Assembly (NCBI RefSeq): GCF_900110075.1
Contig: NZ_FOCJ01000002.1
Location: 434,001-498,000 of the forward strand
Direction of reading: 5' to 3'
Source: Paenibacillus sp. OV219
GTDB lineage: Bacteria > Bacillota > Bacilli > Paenibacillales > Paenibacillaceae
Length of the DNA stretch: 64,000 bases
The notes under the pieces were generated by a model that saw only the letters and a program-made list of their open reading frames with translations, was not told the DNA's origin and did not search any database. Numbering within the stretch: the stretch's first letter is position 1; each line of letters starts with the position of its first letter. Below are positions 18,540-26,925 of this stretch, piece by piece. The position numbers were made by a program, and so were the translations under genes.

Positions 18540-18622
18540 TTACATAATGAGCATTGCGCGAGGGAACGCTATATTCGGCAAGGTGCAGATTAACGCTTCG
18601 ATCAAGGAGGACGAAACTTACG

Positions 18623-19078
18623 ATGACTGACCATCCAATTCAAGGCTTAATGCAAACCGCAATGGAAAATATTAAAGAAATGGTCGATGTCAACACGATT
18701 GTCGGCGATCCTGTCCAAACCCCAGACGGAAGCGTCATAATGCCAATAAGCAAAGTTGGCTTCGGGTTCGTAGCAGGCGGCAGCGATATTCGCTTCGACG
18801 AGCATAGTTCGAAGGGAGATACGCATAACGCAGATGTGCAGCTGCCATTTGGCGGCGGCAGCGGCGGTGGGGTCTCCATTACACCAATTGCTTTTCTCGT
18901 TGTAGGTAGTCAAGGTGTCCGGATTGTACCGCTTGATAACCAGACCCATCTTATGGAAAAAGTTATTGATTCCGCACCACAGGTGTTCGAGAAAATTCAA
19001 ACCATGTTCAAGAAAAATTCGTCCGCGAGCGATAGTGGATTGGAATCCGTTCTCATCGAAAGTATGGATGGACATTAA
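18623..19078 (+). CDS. ytfJ: Spore protein YtfJ (GerW family)
   Basis: The 151 residues start MTDHPIQGLMQTAMENIKEMVDVNTIVG and include ISKVGFGFVAGGS and GGGSGGGVSITPIAFLVV, signatures of the GerW/YtfJ sporulation family. YtfJ is a forespore-made spore protein in B. subtilis; the related GerW of other spore formers is needed for germination. AAGGAGG precedes ATG 18623. Paired with the DUF2953 gene and closed by a terminator. Confidence 0.92.
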   Translation: MTDHPIQGLMQTAMENIKEMVDVNTIVGDPVQTPDGSVIMPISKVGFGFVAGGSDIRFDEHSSKGDTHNADVQLPFGGGSGGGVSITPIAFLVVGSQGVRIVPLDNQTHLMEKVIDSAPQVFEKIQTMFKKNSSASDSGLESVLIESMDGH

Positions 19079-19086
19079 TGGAGGAA

Positions 19087-19119
19087 GGAACCGTCCCTTG
19101 TGGACGGTTTCTTTTTTTT
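19087..19119 (+). terminator. Terminator after ytfJ
   Basis: Stem GGAACCGTCC/GGACGGTTTC with one G-T pair, short loop, followed by eight T residues. Confidence 0.93.
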
Positions 19120-19151
19120 GCCTTTCCGCATATAAGCCTTTGGACAGGTTG

Positions 19152-19179
19152 GGATAATTTCATGTCCCATTCATATACT
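19152..19179 (+). promoter_or_regulatory. Candidate sigma-E promoter of dacB-spmA-spmB
   Basis: CATATACT at 19172-19179 matches seven of eight positions of the sigma-E -10 CATACAMT. GGATAAT at 19152-19158 contains the ATA core of the -35 but the spacer is 13 bases, slightly short. The B. subtilis dacB operon is sigma-E controlled. Confidence 0.5.
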
Positions 19180-19231
19180 GTACAAGGATGTTTGTTTTTT
19201 AATAGCGCATTTGCAAACTAGGAGGAACTGT

Positions 19232-20458
19232 ATGAGGCTTACCCGCTTAACAATCGGTCTACTTCGCGTGTTTGCTGCCAGCTGTATCTTCTTCTCGGGC
19301 TTGCCTTCGGCGAATACTCATATGGCTTCGGCAGCTGAAGGACCGAATAGAACAGTGACGACACATGCGAGAGGAGCGGCGCTTATTGATGTTGAATCTG
19401 GACGGATTCTGTATAGCCAAAATGGGGACAAGCCGATGCTCATCGCGAGTTTGACGAAGATCATGACGGCAATCGTTGCGATTGAACATGGCAATCTGAG
19501 CGATATAGTTCAGACGAGCATTCGTGCGGCAGGCAAGGAAGGCTCCTCGATTTATTTGCAGCGTGGGGAGAAAATGACTCTCCTCAATATGCTGTACGGG
19601 CTGATGCTGAGGTCCGGCAATGATGCTGCGACGGCAATTTCCGAACATGTCGGCGGCTCAGAGGAGGGGTTCGTTCTCATGATGAACGAGAAAGCACAGA
19701 TGCTTGGGCTTGAGAACTCGCAGTTCATGAATCCGAGCGGTCTCGATGCGGAAGGGCATTATTCATCTGCGAACGATCTGGCGAAGCTGACAGCATATGC
19801 GCTGAAGAATCCGATATTCAAGGAGATTGTGAAGACACAGCGAAAAACCGCGCCGAATCCGAACGATCAATGGGACTATCTTTGGAAAAATAAAAATAAA
19901 ATGCTCACGATGTACGATGGGGCGGACGGCGTCAAAACCGGCTACACGAAGAAGTCGCTTCGCTGCCTCGTCAGCTCGGCAACACGCGATGGTCAGCAGC
20001 TTGTCGCGGTTACCTTAAATGATGGCGATGATTGGAACGATCATCAGAAGCTGCTCAATTTTGGCTTTGCTAATTATCATCTAAGCGAGGTTGCGCATAA
20101 AGGGCAGCCGATCAACGGCTATCCGCTCGCGGTCGGGCGGACGCTCGTCTATCCGTTTGCCGAAGGCGAGAAGGAACAGCTTCACTCGAAGATGAACCTA
20201 ATCGATGTGAATACGACGGCGTATTTGCTAGGTGAGCGGGGGACGATCGACTGGTTTGTCGGGGAAACGAAGATCGGCTCTACACCGGTATATGATTCAC
20301 AGAGCCAGCGCATTAAAGTGGCGGATAAGCCTTCGTGGGTAATCGGCGGTGATTCGTCCGCGGCGGCGTTCGGTTCACTTTCATCCGATACGTTCTGGCA
20401 CGCTTTAAAAACGACCTTGTCGACCTTGTTTGGTGGGAAGGAGGCGGCGGGATGGTAA
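19232..20458 (+). CDS. dacB: D-alanyl-D-alanine carboxypeptidase DacB (PBP5*)
   Basis: Mother-cell carboxypeptidase that limits cross-linking in spore cortex peptidoglycan. The 408 residues have a signal peptide (hydrophobic residues 8-30), the motifs SLTK, SGN (RSGNDAATAI) and KTG (GVKTGYTKKSLRC), and a C-terminal domain. AGGAGG before ATG 19232; an upstream in-frame ATG is rejected. Overlaps spmA by seven bases, as expected for the dacB-spmA-spmB operon. Confidence 0.94.
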   Translation: MRLTRLTIGLLRVFAASCIFFSGLPSANTHMASAAEGPNRTVTTHARGAALIDVESGRILYSQNGDKPMLIASLTKIMTAIVAIEHGNLSDIVQTSIRAAGKEGSSIYLQRGEKMTLLNMLYGLMLRSGNDAATAISEHVGGSEEGFVLMMNEKAQMLGLENSQFMNPSGLDAEGHYSSANDLAKLTAYALKNPIFKEIVKTQRKTAPNPNDQWDYLWKNKNKMLTMYDGADGVKTGYTKKSLRCLVSSATRDGQQLVAVTLNDGDDWNDHQKLLNFGFANYHLSEVAHKGQPINGYPLAVGRTLVYPFAEGEKEQLHSKMNLIDVNTTAYLLGERGTIDWFVGETKIGSTPVYDSQSQRIKVADKPSWVIGGDSSAAAFGSLSSDTFWHALKTTLSTLFGGKEAAGW

Positions 20459-21141
20459 ACTTTATTTGGCTATTCTTCATAGCCGTCAGCTTCGTCTGCG
20501 CTATCGTGAATGGCAGAATGGAAGCTCTGACCGAAGCGGCGTTCGAAGGCGCCAAGAGCGGCGTCACGGTCAGCTTTGGCCTCATCAGCGTCATGGTGTT
20601 CTGGATGGGGCTTATGCGAATAGGCGAAGATGCAGGACTGCTCCGCAAGATTGCGGTTATGCTCCAGCCAGTTGTCCGGTTTCTTTTCCCAGATGTGCCT
20701 AAAGGGCATCCGGCGCTTGGTTACATTATGAGCAACATGAGCGCCAACATACTCGGACTCGGCAATGCAGCAACGCCAATGGGCATTAAAGCGATGCAGG
20801 AGCTTCAGAAGCTCAATCCGGATAAAGAAACAGCGTCAGCGGCGATGTGTACGCTGCTGGCGCTCAATACTTCAAGTATTACCCTCGTACCGACTACGTT
20901 AATTGCCATTCGAATGACCTACAGCTCTGTACACCCCGCCGAAATCGTCGGCACAACACTTGCAGCCACTTTAATTGCAACCGCAGCAGCCATATTCGCG
21001 GACCGTTGGTACCGCACACGTGACAAGCGCAAACCGCCAAAGTGGACCGATCATGCCAGCAAACATCATAGTGATGCGATGCCGCAAGCGCCGCCTGGAT
21101 CTGCCGCTGCAGGACAAGGAAAGGGTGAGGCCATTGTATGA
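20452..21141 (+). CDS. spmA: Spore maturation protein A
   Basis: Membrane protein required for spore core dehydration. The 229 residues contain nucleoside-recognition (Gate) domain features: ALTEAAFEGAKSGVTVSFGL, SNMSANILGLGNAATPMGIKAM. There are about four membrane segments. A charged C-terminal extension (after about residue 190) goes beyond the B. subtilis length. Translationally coupled to dacB and to spmB. Confidence 0.94.
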   Translation: MVNFIWLFFIAVSFVCAIVNGRMEALTEAAFEGAKSGVTVSFGLISVMVFWMGLMRIGEDAGLLRKIAVMLQPVVRFLFPDVPKGHPALGYIMSNMSANILGLGNAATPMGIKAMQELQKLNPDKETASAAMCTLLALNTSSITLVPTTLIAIRMTYSSVHPAEIVGTTLAATLIATAAAIFADRWYRTRDKRKPPKWTDHASKHHSDAMPQAPPGSAAAGQGKGEAIV

Positions 21142-21667
21142 ATGGATCACGACGATATCAGCCTGGCTGATCCCGTTCATGATTGTTTTCATCCCGCTTT
21201 ATGCTGCATTCAAAAAAGTACCGGTCTACGAAACGTTCATCGAAGGGGCTAAGGATGGCTTCGGTACCGCCATCAACATCATTCCGCATCTGGTCGGCAT
21301 GATGGTTGCGATCAGCATGTTCCGCGCCTCCGGTGCAATGGATATGATGGCTTCGCTCATACGTCCGCTGTTTGACGGGCTTGGCATTCCAAGCGAGGTA
21401 CTGCCGCTCGGTCTGCTTCGTCCGCTTACAGGAGCGGGCTCGCTCGCCTTCACGACCGAGCTGATTAAGACCTATGGACCCGATTCGATGATCGGGCGAA
21501 TTGCCTCGACGATTCAAGGCAGTACGGATACAACGCTGTACGTGTTAACCGTTTATTTCGGCGCAGTCGGCATTCGCAGAAGCAAGTATGCGCTTAAAGT
21601 AGGACTATTCTCCGATTTGGTCGGCTTCTTAGCTGCAATCATCGTTTGTCTTATCGTCTTCCAATAA
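21134..21667 (+). CDS. spmB: Spore maturation protein B
   Basis: Partner of SpmA in spore core dehydration, also a Gate-domain membrane protein. Conserved blocks are YETFIEGAKDGFGTAINIIPHLVGM and LRPLTGAGSLA...STIQGSTDTTLYVL. I choose TTG 21134 (177 residues, 178 in B. subtilis), eight bases from AAAGGG; GTG 21125 is an alternative. The start lies inside the spmA stop region, giving coupling. Confidence 0.93.
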   Translation: MYEWITTISAWLIPFMIVFIPLYAAFKKVPVYETFIEGAKDGFGTAINIIPHLVGMMVAISMFRASGAMDMMASLIRPLFDGLGIPSEVLPLGLLRPLTGAGSLAFTTELIKTYGPDSMIGRIASTIQGSTDTTLYVLTVYFGAVGIRRSKYALKVGLFSDLVGFLAAIIVCLIVFQ

Positions 21668-21683
21668 CCGTACTTAGAGTGCA

Positions 21684-21736
21684 AGCCCGAGTTCGCTGAA
21701 TGCCGCCTATGAAGCGGTATTCGCTAATGAGGGCTA
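21684..21736 (+). terminator. Hairpin after spmB, possible weak terminator
   Basis: Inner stem GAATGCCGC/GCGGTATTC (one G-T pair) at 21698-21722 inside an outer AGCCC/GGGCT pairing. There is no proper T run, so termination is uncertain. Confidence 0.45.
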
Positions 21737-21849
21737 TTTGGCATTACAACATAAAACATAGTTATGCCATGTAGCCAGCTTATTTGCCGTACGTACACTT
21801 TCTTTCCTTGTATCATTTAGGGTATGATGGTGGGTGAGGTGAAGATCAT

Positions 21850-22590
21850 TTGGAACGTTTACAGAAGATTTTAGCGCAGGCGGGAGTCGCATCGCGCCGC
21901 AAATGTGAGGAATTGATTTTGTCCGGTGTTGTCGAGGTTAATGGTGAACCGGTCACAACGCTAGGTGTGAAGGCTGATCCGGCCGTGGATGTTATTACGG
22001 TTAAAGGGCGCCAGATCAAGGGCGAGAGCAAGCTTTATCTAATGCTTCATAAGCCGAAAGGCGTTATTACAAGCGCAAGCGATCCGCAAGGCCGTAAGGT
22101 TGTTAAGGATTACTTGCCAGGCATTAAAGAGCGTGTTTATCCGGTCGGACGGCTGGATTACGATACGGAAGGGCTGCTGCTGCTGACCAACGACGGCGAA
22201 TTCGCCAATTTGCTGACGCATCCAAGCCATCACGTGCCGAAGACGTATTGGGCGACAGTGAAGGGCATTCCGCATGGCTCCGCGCTGGAGCGGCTGCAGC
22301 AAGGCATTCTGCTTGAGGACGGAATGACCGCGCCTGCTGAAGTTGAATATCACGACGTTAACACAGAGAAGAATCAGGCAACGATTACGATTACGATCTA
22401 TGAAGGACGGAACCGTCAGGTACGCCGGATGTTCGATGCGATCAACCATCCTGTAGTGCTGCTGAGAAGGATCCGCTTCGGCGAACTCGGCTTGCATGGA
22501 CTAGCCCGTGGCAAGTTCCGCCATCTAACGCCGAAGGAAGTAAATGAGCTGCGTGGAGCGGCGACCAAGACACATAAAATTCAAAAATAA
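21850..22590 (+). CDS. rluB: 23S rRNA pseudouridine(2605) synthase RluB
   Basis: The 246 residues have an N-terminal S4 RNA-binding domain (MERLQKILAQAGVASRRKCEELI) and an RsuA-type catalytic domain with the aspartate motif GRLDYDTEGLLLLTNDG, plus EGRNRQVRRMFDA. TTG start at 21850 follows GGTGAGGTGAAG. It lies between the spm and res genes as in B. subtilis (ypuL). TATGAT at 21823-21828 could be its -10 box. Confidence 0.95.
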   Translation: MERLQKILAQAGVASRRKCEELILSGVVEVNGEPVTTLGVKADPAVDVITVKGRQIKGESKLYLMLHKPKGVITSASDPQGRKVVKDYLPGIKERVYPVGRLDYDTEGLLLLTNDGEFANLLTHPSHHVPKTYWATVKGIPHGSALERLQQGILLEDGMTAPAEVEYHDVNTEKNQATITITIYEGRNRQVRRMFDAINHPVVLLRRIRFGELGLHGLARGKFRHLTPKEVNELRGAATKTHKIQK

Positions 22591-22593
22591 CAA

Positions 22594-22626
22594 GCGGCGG
22601 CAACCTCAATTGCCGTCCAGTTTTCG
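22594..22626 (+). terminator. Terminator after rluB
   Basis: GGCGGCAA pairs with TTGCCGTCC around CCTCAA with one bulged base, followed by AGTTTTC. A TATAAT for the res operon follows immediately (22628-22633). Confidence 0.7.
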
Positions 22627-22693
22627 TTATAATGAATATAGTCCAAATGAAGTATTTTGCAGCATAAGAACAGGCGGTGAATGACGTTACTTT

Positions 22694-23224
22694 ATGAAAT
22701 CGAACCGCAGAATGATTCAATTGGTTATTTTTCTCGGCGTCCTGCTGCTCGGAGGTTATGCGATCGGTCATTCGTTGTTTGCAGCGAAGGATGGACAGCT
22801 TCCTCGCAAAGGGGCCAAGCCTCCGGAGTTTGCGCTCCTTGGCACAGACGGGAAGACACATCGTCTGTCTGATTACAAGGGGAAGGCGCTTGTCATCAAT
22901 TTCTGGGGTACATATTGTCCGGGCTGTGTAACGGAGACGCCGGATTTGGTCGCTCAGTACAAGAAGCATAGTGGGGAACCGCTCGAAGTAGTTGGTATTA
23001 ATTTAGGTGAAGACAGCATGGCTGTAAACAATTTCGTGAAGCAATACGACATCAATTACACCATTCTGCGCAACGAACGCAACGATGTACAGAGTAAATA
23101 CGGTTTAAGGTCGTATCCTACAACCTTCTTTGTGAAGCCAGACGGAACGATTATGGATGTTTTCGTCGGTGCAATGGCGGAAAAGGACATGGATGAGCGC
23201 ATCACGAAGCTGCTGAAGTCCTAG
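22694..23224 (+). CDS. resA: Thiol-disulfide oxidoreductase ResA
   Basis: Membrane-anchored extracytoplasmic thioredoxin-like protein that reduces apocytochrome c cysteines for haem attachment. The 176 residues have an N-terminal membrane anchor (about 7-26) and the thioredoxin fold with the CPGC active site in FWGTYCPGCVTETP. First gene of resABCDE; a TATAAT at 22628-22633 may be the promoter -10. The ribosome binding site GGCGGTGA is somewhat distant from the ATG. Confidence 0.95.
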   Translation: MKSNRRMIQLVIFLGVLLLGGYAIGHSLFAAKDGQLPRKGAKPPEFALLGTDGKTHRLSDYKGKALVINFWGTYCPGCVTETPDLVAQYKKHSGEPLEVVGINLGEDSMAVNNFVKQYDINYTILRNERNDVQSKYGLRSYPTTFFVKPDGTIMDVFVGAMAEKDMDERITKLLKS

Positions 23225-23245
23225 CCGTGAAGGAGGTAGCTACAA

Positions 23246-24910
23246 GTGTTAGATTTTGAAAATACGAAATGCGAGTGCGGCCACCAGAATCCGGTAGGCA
23301 CCGTCTTATGCGAAAGCTGCGGCTATCCGCTCGAAGTCGGTGAACAGGAGAATGATGCGCCGCTTGAAATGCGTTACGACGGCATTGCCCGCCGCTCGCA
23401 GAAGTCCAATCCAAATGTAATTGACCACGTGTGGAAGTTCTTCTCGTCGGTTAAAGTCGCGATCCGGCTCATTCTCATTACGCTGCTGGCGGCGATGATC
23501 GGAACGATTTTTACACAGGAAAATGCCTTCATTTCATTCGATCCTTCTACCTATTATGAGGAACGATATGGCTGGATCGGCAAATGGTATTACAAACTCG
23601 GCTTCTCGAATACGTACGAGTCGTGGTGGTTTATCCTTCTGCTAGTCATGATTGGCACTTCGCTTGTTATATGCAGCCTTGATCGGGTGCTGCCACTATA
23701 TCGAGCACTCAACAAGCAGCAAATCCGTAAGCATAACACATTCCTGACCCGTCAGAAGACGGTATATACAGGTGCGGTGGAAGGCTCGGAAGAAACGTGG
23801 ACAAGCAACCTCGGTGAGCAGCTGAAGCGCAAGCATTATCGCGTACACCAAGATGGCAATTCGCTGCTCGCGGAGAAATACCGGTTCAGCCGTTGGGGTC
23901 CTTATATTAACCATATCGGACTCATCGTGTTCCTTCTTGCTGTATTGCTCAGGTCACTTCCAGGCTGGGCGATGGATAACTACGTGACGGTGCCGGAAGG
24001 CTCTACCGTTCAGATCCCCGATACGAAGTACTATATTAAGAACGAGAAATTCACGATCGTCTATTATACGGATGCGGAGCTGCCTAAGGAACTCAAAGGT
24101 ACTGCCCGTGCAAAGCTCTATGAGACGAGAGCAGTGCTGTATACTTGCAGCGCCGATTGCGACGATCCGTCGAAGCAGCCGCAGCTGACCGAAGTTAAGC
24201 AGCACAATATCGTCGTGAATGACCCGCTTTCTTATAAGGGATTGAAAGCTTATCAGTTCGGATTCGACGATACGCCTAAGCTTGCGGCGGTCAATCCGGT
24301 GCTGATCGATCATAAAACAGGCAAGACGTATGGTCCGTTCAATCTTGAGATGAAGGATCCGAAGCTTGCGTACAACCTCGGACCTTACTCGCTTGAACTG
24401 AAGCAAACGTATATGGACTTTGCGCTGGATGCGGAAGGCAAGCCGACGACGAAGTCTCGCGAGCCGAATGCGCCTGCGTTTGTATTCGTTCTGAAGGGGC
24501 CGGACCTCGCGGCTGGTGGCGAGCCATATATGTATTTTCCGAAGCAGAACGATAAAGTCCGTTTCAGCCAGGATATGATAAACGGTGATCTTGCCAAGAG
24601 GTTTGAGATCAAGGTGCCAGCTATGACTGGCGTAGAGTTTGCTCCTGTAGAGACGTCACTAAATATCCGCACAGATCGCGCAATGCCATACATCTGGTTC
24701 GGCGCTGGGATTTCGATGTTCGGTCTGCTGATCGGCTCTTACTGGCATCACCGCAGAATATGGCTTCGTATCGATGACAGACAAGTGACGCTTGGCGCAC
24801 ATACGAACAAGAATAATTACGGCATGCGTGCCGAGGTCGCTTCCGCGCTACGTGGTATAGGCATCGTCGTAGAGCCGAAGTCGCTCGATAACGGGAGGAA
24901 CAAATCGTGA
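23246..24910 (+). CDS. resB: Cytochrome c biogenesis protein ResB (Ccs1)
   Basis: With ResC forms the system II haem export and cytochrome c ligation complex. The 554 residues start with a small zinc-ribbon-like motif (C9-E-C11 and C22-E-S-C25), followed by three N-proximal membrane segments, a large extracytoplasmic domain and a last membrane segment near residue 490 (YIWFGAGISMFGLLIG). GTG start at 23246 with AGGAGG. The stop overlaps resC (GTGA). Confidence 0.95.
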   Translation: MLDFENTKCECGHQNPVGTVLCESCGYPLEVGEQENDAPLEMRYDGIARRSQKSNPNVIDHVWKFFSSVKVAIRLILITLLAAMIGTIFTQENAFISFDPSTYYEERYGWIGKWYYKLGFSNTYESWWFILLLVMIGTSLVICSLDRVLPLYRALNKQQIRKHNTFLTRQKTVYTGAVEGSEETWTSNLGEQLKRKHYRVHQDGNSLLAEKYRFSRWGPYINHIGLIVFLLAVLLRSLPGWAMDNYVTVPEGSTVQIPDTKYYIKNEKFTIVYYTDAELPKELKGTARAKLYETRAVLYTCSADCDDPSKQPQLTEVKQHNIVVNDPLSYKGLKAYQFGFDDTPKLAAVNPVLIDHKTGKTYGPFNLEMKDPKLAYNLGPYSLELKQTYMDFALDAEGKPTTKSREPNAPAFVFVLKGPDLAAGGEPYMYFPKQNDKVRFSQDMINGDLAKRFEIKVPAMTGVEFAPVETSLNIRTDRAMPYIWFGAGISMFGLLIGSYWHHRRIWLRIDDRQVTLGAHTNKNNYGMRAEVASALRGIGIVVEPKSLDNGRNKS

Positions 24911-26166
24911 GTTTGCTTGATTTCAGCAGCGACGCGTTTATCGTCGCATTCTTTCTATACTGCTTTGGCTTTATGTTTTACGGCGTTACTGCGCTCGGAC
25001 GCAAGTGGAGCAACCGGAGCCCAGAGGAGCATGTGCGCCGCTGGGGACGTGTCGCTTATATCGTCTCACTGCTCGGCTTCGCTGCGCATCTGACGTTCTT
25101 CTTTACACGTTGGGCGGGCGGAGGTCATATCCCGACCAGTAACATGTACGAGTTCATGACGTTTCTGGGGATGGCGATTATGTTCGCCTTCATCGTCGTC
25201 AATGCGATTTACCGCAAGCCGCTGCTAGGCTTGTTCACACTGCCACTCGTCGTCATTATCGTTGCTTTCGCAGCGGTGTTCCCGCAAGAAGTGCAGCCGC
25301 TCATCCCGGCGCTGCAATCGATCTGGCTGAAGGTTCACGTAACGACAGCCGCAACAGGTGAAGCATTCTTCGCGGTCGGTTTTGCAGCCGGCCTCATGTA
25401 CTTGCTTCGTACGGTCGACTTCAAGCAAACAAGCGAGAAAGCAAGACGCGAGCAGCGCTGGGTGGAGTTCACGCTGTATGTCATCATCATTATTATCGCG
25501 TTCATCAGCTCCGTATTTGCTTTCCGCGGCGCGGGTTACGAAGCATCGTTCACGCAAGAGAACGTAACGATTGATGCGAAGGGCGTTGAGAGCTCCACGA
25601 CGGAGACAGTCGAGTACTCGCTTCCGCCGATCTTCAAGCCTTACAACAGCCAAGTGGTTACAATTGACTCGTTCTTGGGCATGAAAGAACCGTTGTTTGA
25701 AACGCCGCACTGGATGAAGGGCGTTAATGCAGCGCGCAAGCTGAACACGATCTCGTGGTCGATCATTAACGGTACGATTCTGTACGGCTTACTCCGCCTT
25801 GCACTTCGCAAGCGGATTGGCGCTGCGATAAACCCGCTGCTTGGCGATATTGATGCGGATGATATCGACGAAATCAGCTACCGCGCCATTGCAATCGGTT
25901 ATCCGATCTTTATGCTGGGCGCATTGATTTTTGCGATGATCTGGGCATATATTGCGTGGTCGCGCTTCTGGGGCTGGGATCCGAAAGAGGTATGGGCGCT
26001 CATTACTTGGCTTTATTACACGGCTTACTTGCACTTCCGCCTATCCCGCGGCTGGCACGGCTCCAAGTCGGCTTGGCTTGCAGTTATCGGCTTCGTCGTT
26101 GTTATGTTCACGCTGATCGGGGTTAACCTTGTCCTTGTCGGCTTGCACTCCTATGCAGGCGTTTAA
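24907..26166 (+). CDS. resC: Cytochrome c biogenesis protein ResC (CcsA)
   Basis: Polytopic haem-handling protein of system II. The 419 residues contain the tryptophan-rich haem motif SRFWGWDPKEVWALITWLYY near residue 355 and histidines in transmembrane helices. GTG at 24907 overlaps the resB stop, so the two are coupled. Confidence 0.95.
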   Translation: MSLLDFSSDAFIVAFFLYCFGFMFYGVTALGRKWSNRSPEEHVRRWGRVAYIVSLLGFAAHLTFFFTRWAGGGHIPTSNMYEFMTFLGMAIMFAFIVVNAIYRKPLLGLFTLPLVVIIVAFAAVFPQEVQPLIPALQSIWLKVHVTTAATGEAFFAVGFAAGLMYLLRTVDFKQTSEKARREQRWVEFTLYVIIIIIAFISSVFAFRGAGYEASFTQENVTIDAKGVESSTTETVEYSLPPIFKPYNSQVVTIDSFLGMKEPLFETPHWMKGVNAARKLNTISWSIINGTILYGLLRLALRKRIGAAINPLLGDIDADDIDEISYRAIAIGYPIFMLGALIFAMIWAYIAWSRFWGWDPKEVWALITWLYYTAYLHFRLSRGWHGSKSAWLAVIGFVVVMFTLIGVNLVLVGLHSYAGV

Positions 26167-26208
26167 AGATCGCTATTAAGTTTAGACTTGAGAGGAGACT
26201 TGAGGGAC

Positions 26209-26925
26209 ATGTCAGAAGAACTTCACCGTATTCTCGTTGTTGATGATGAAGAGCGTATTCGTAGGCTGCTTAAGATGTACCTGGAGAAGGAAGGGTACAT
26301 CATTGAGGAAGCGGAAGATGGCGAAACTGCGCTCCGCCTTGCAACGGCGAACGATTATGATCTCATTCTGCTCGACGTCATGCTGCCAGGTATAGACGGA
26401 ATTGAAGTGTGCTCAAGACTTCGCCAGATTAAGGCCACACCGGTCATTATGCTGACTGCCAAGGGCGAAGAGATGAACAGAGTGCAAGGGTTTGAAGTCG
26501 GTGCTGACGATTATGTCGTGAAGCCGTTCAGCCCTCGCGAAGTGATCTATCGGGTAAAAGCGATCCTCCGCCGCTCATCGGCTACGGCATTCCTGACGAA
26601 GGAAGCGATCACGAGCAACAACATTGTGTTCCCGCATCTCATCATCGAGCATGATGCGCATCGCGTTATGGCAGGCGGTCAGGAAGTCAGCCTGACGCCG
26701 AAAGAATATGAATTGCTGCACTACCTCGCGATTTCCCCGGACAAGGTGTTCTCGCGTGAAGAGCTATTGAAAGACGTCTGGAACTACGAGTTTTTCGGTG
26801 ATCTTCGTACCGTCGACACGCATGTGAAGCGTTTGCGCGAGAAGCTTAATAAAGTTTCTCCGGAAGCGGCGATGATGATTACTACCGTTTGGGGCGTAGG
26901 CTATAAGCTAGAGGTGCCGAAGTAA
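26209..26925 (+). CDS. resD: Response regulator ResD
   Basis: OmpR-family regulator of respiration and anaerobic genes. The 238 residues have a receiver domain with phosphorylated D56 (LLDVMLPG), acidic pair D12-D13 and K in VKPFSPRE, and a winged-helix domain (LTPKEYELLHYL...VDTHVKRLREKL). I start at ATG 26209; upstream in-frame starts lack a site. Stop is directly followed by resE. Confidence 0.96.
   Translation: MSEELHRILVVDDEERIRRLLKMYLEKEGYIIEEAEDGETALRLATANDYDLILLDVMLPGIDGIEVCSRLRQIKATPVIMLTAKGEEMNRVQGFEVGADDYVVKPFSPREVIYRVKAILRRSSATAFLTKEAITSNNIVFPHLIIEHDAHRVMAGGQEVSLTPKEYELLHYLAISPDKVFSREELLKDVWNYEFFGDLRTVDTHVKRLREKLNKVSPEAAMMITTVWGVGYKLEVPK

Noticed and set aside
18541..18622. Forespore promoter directly before ytfJ
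   Set aside because: A TACATA -35-like sequence exists, but no CATnnTA or sigma-F -10 occurs at proper spacing.
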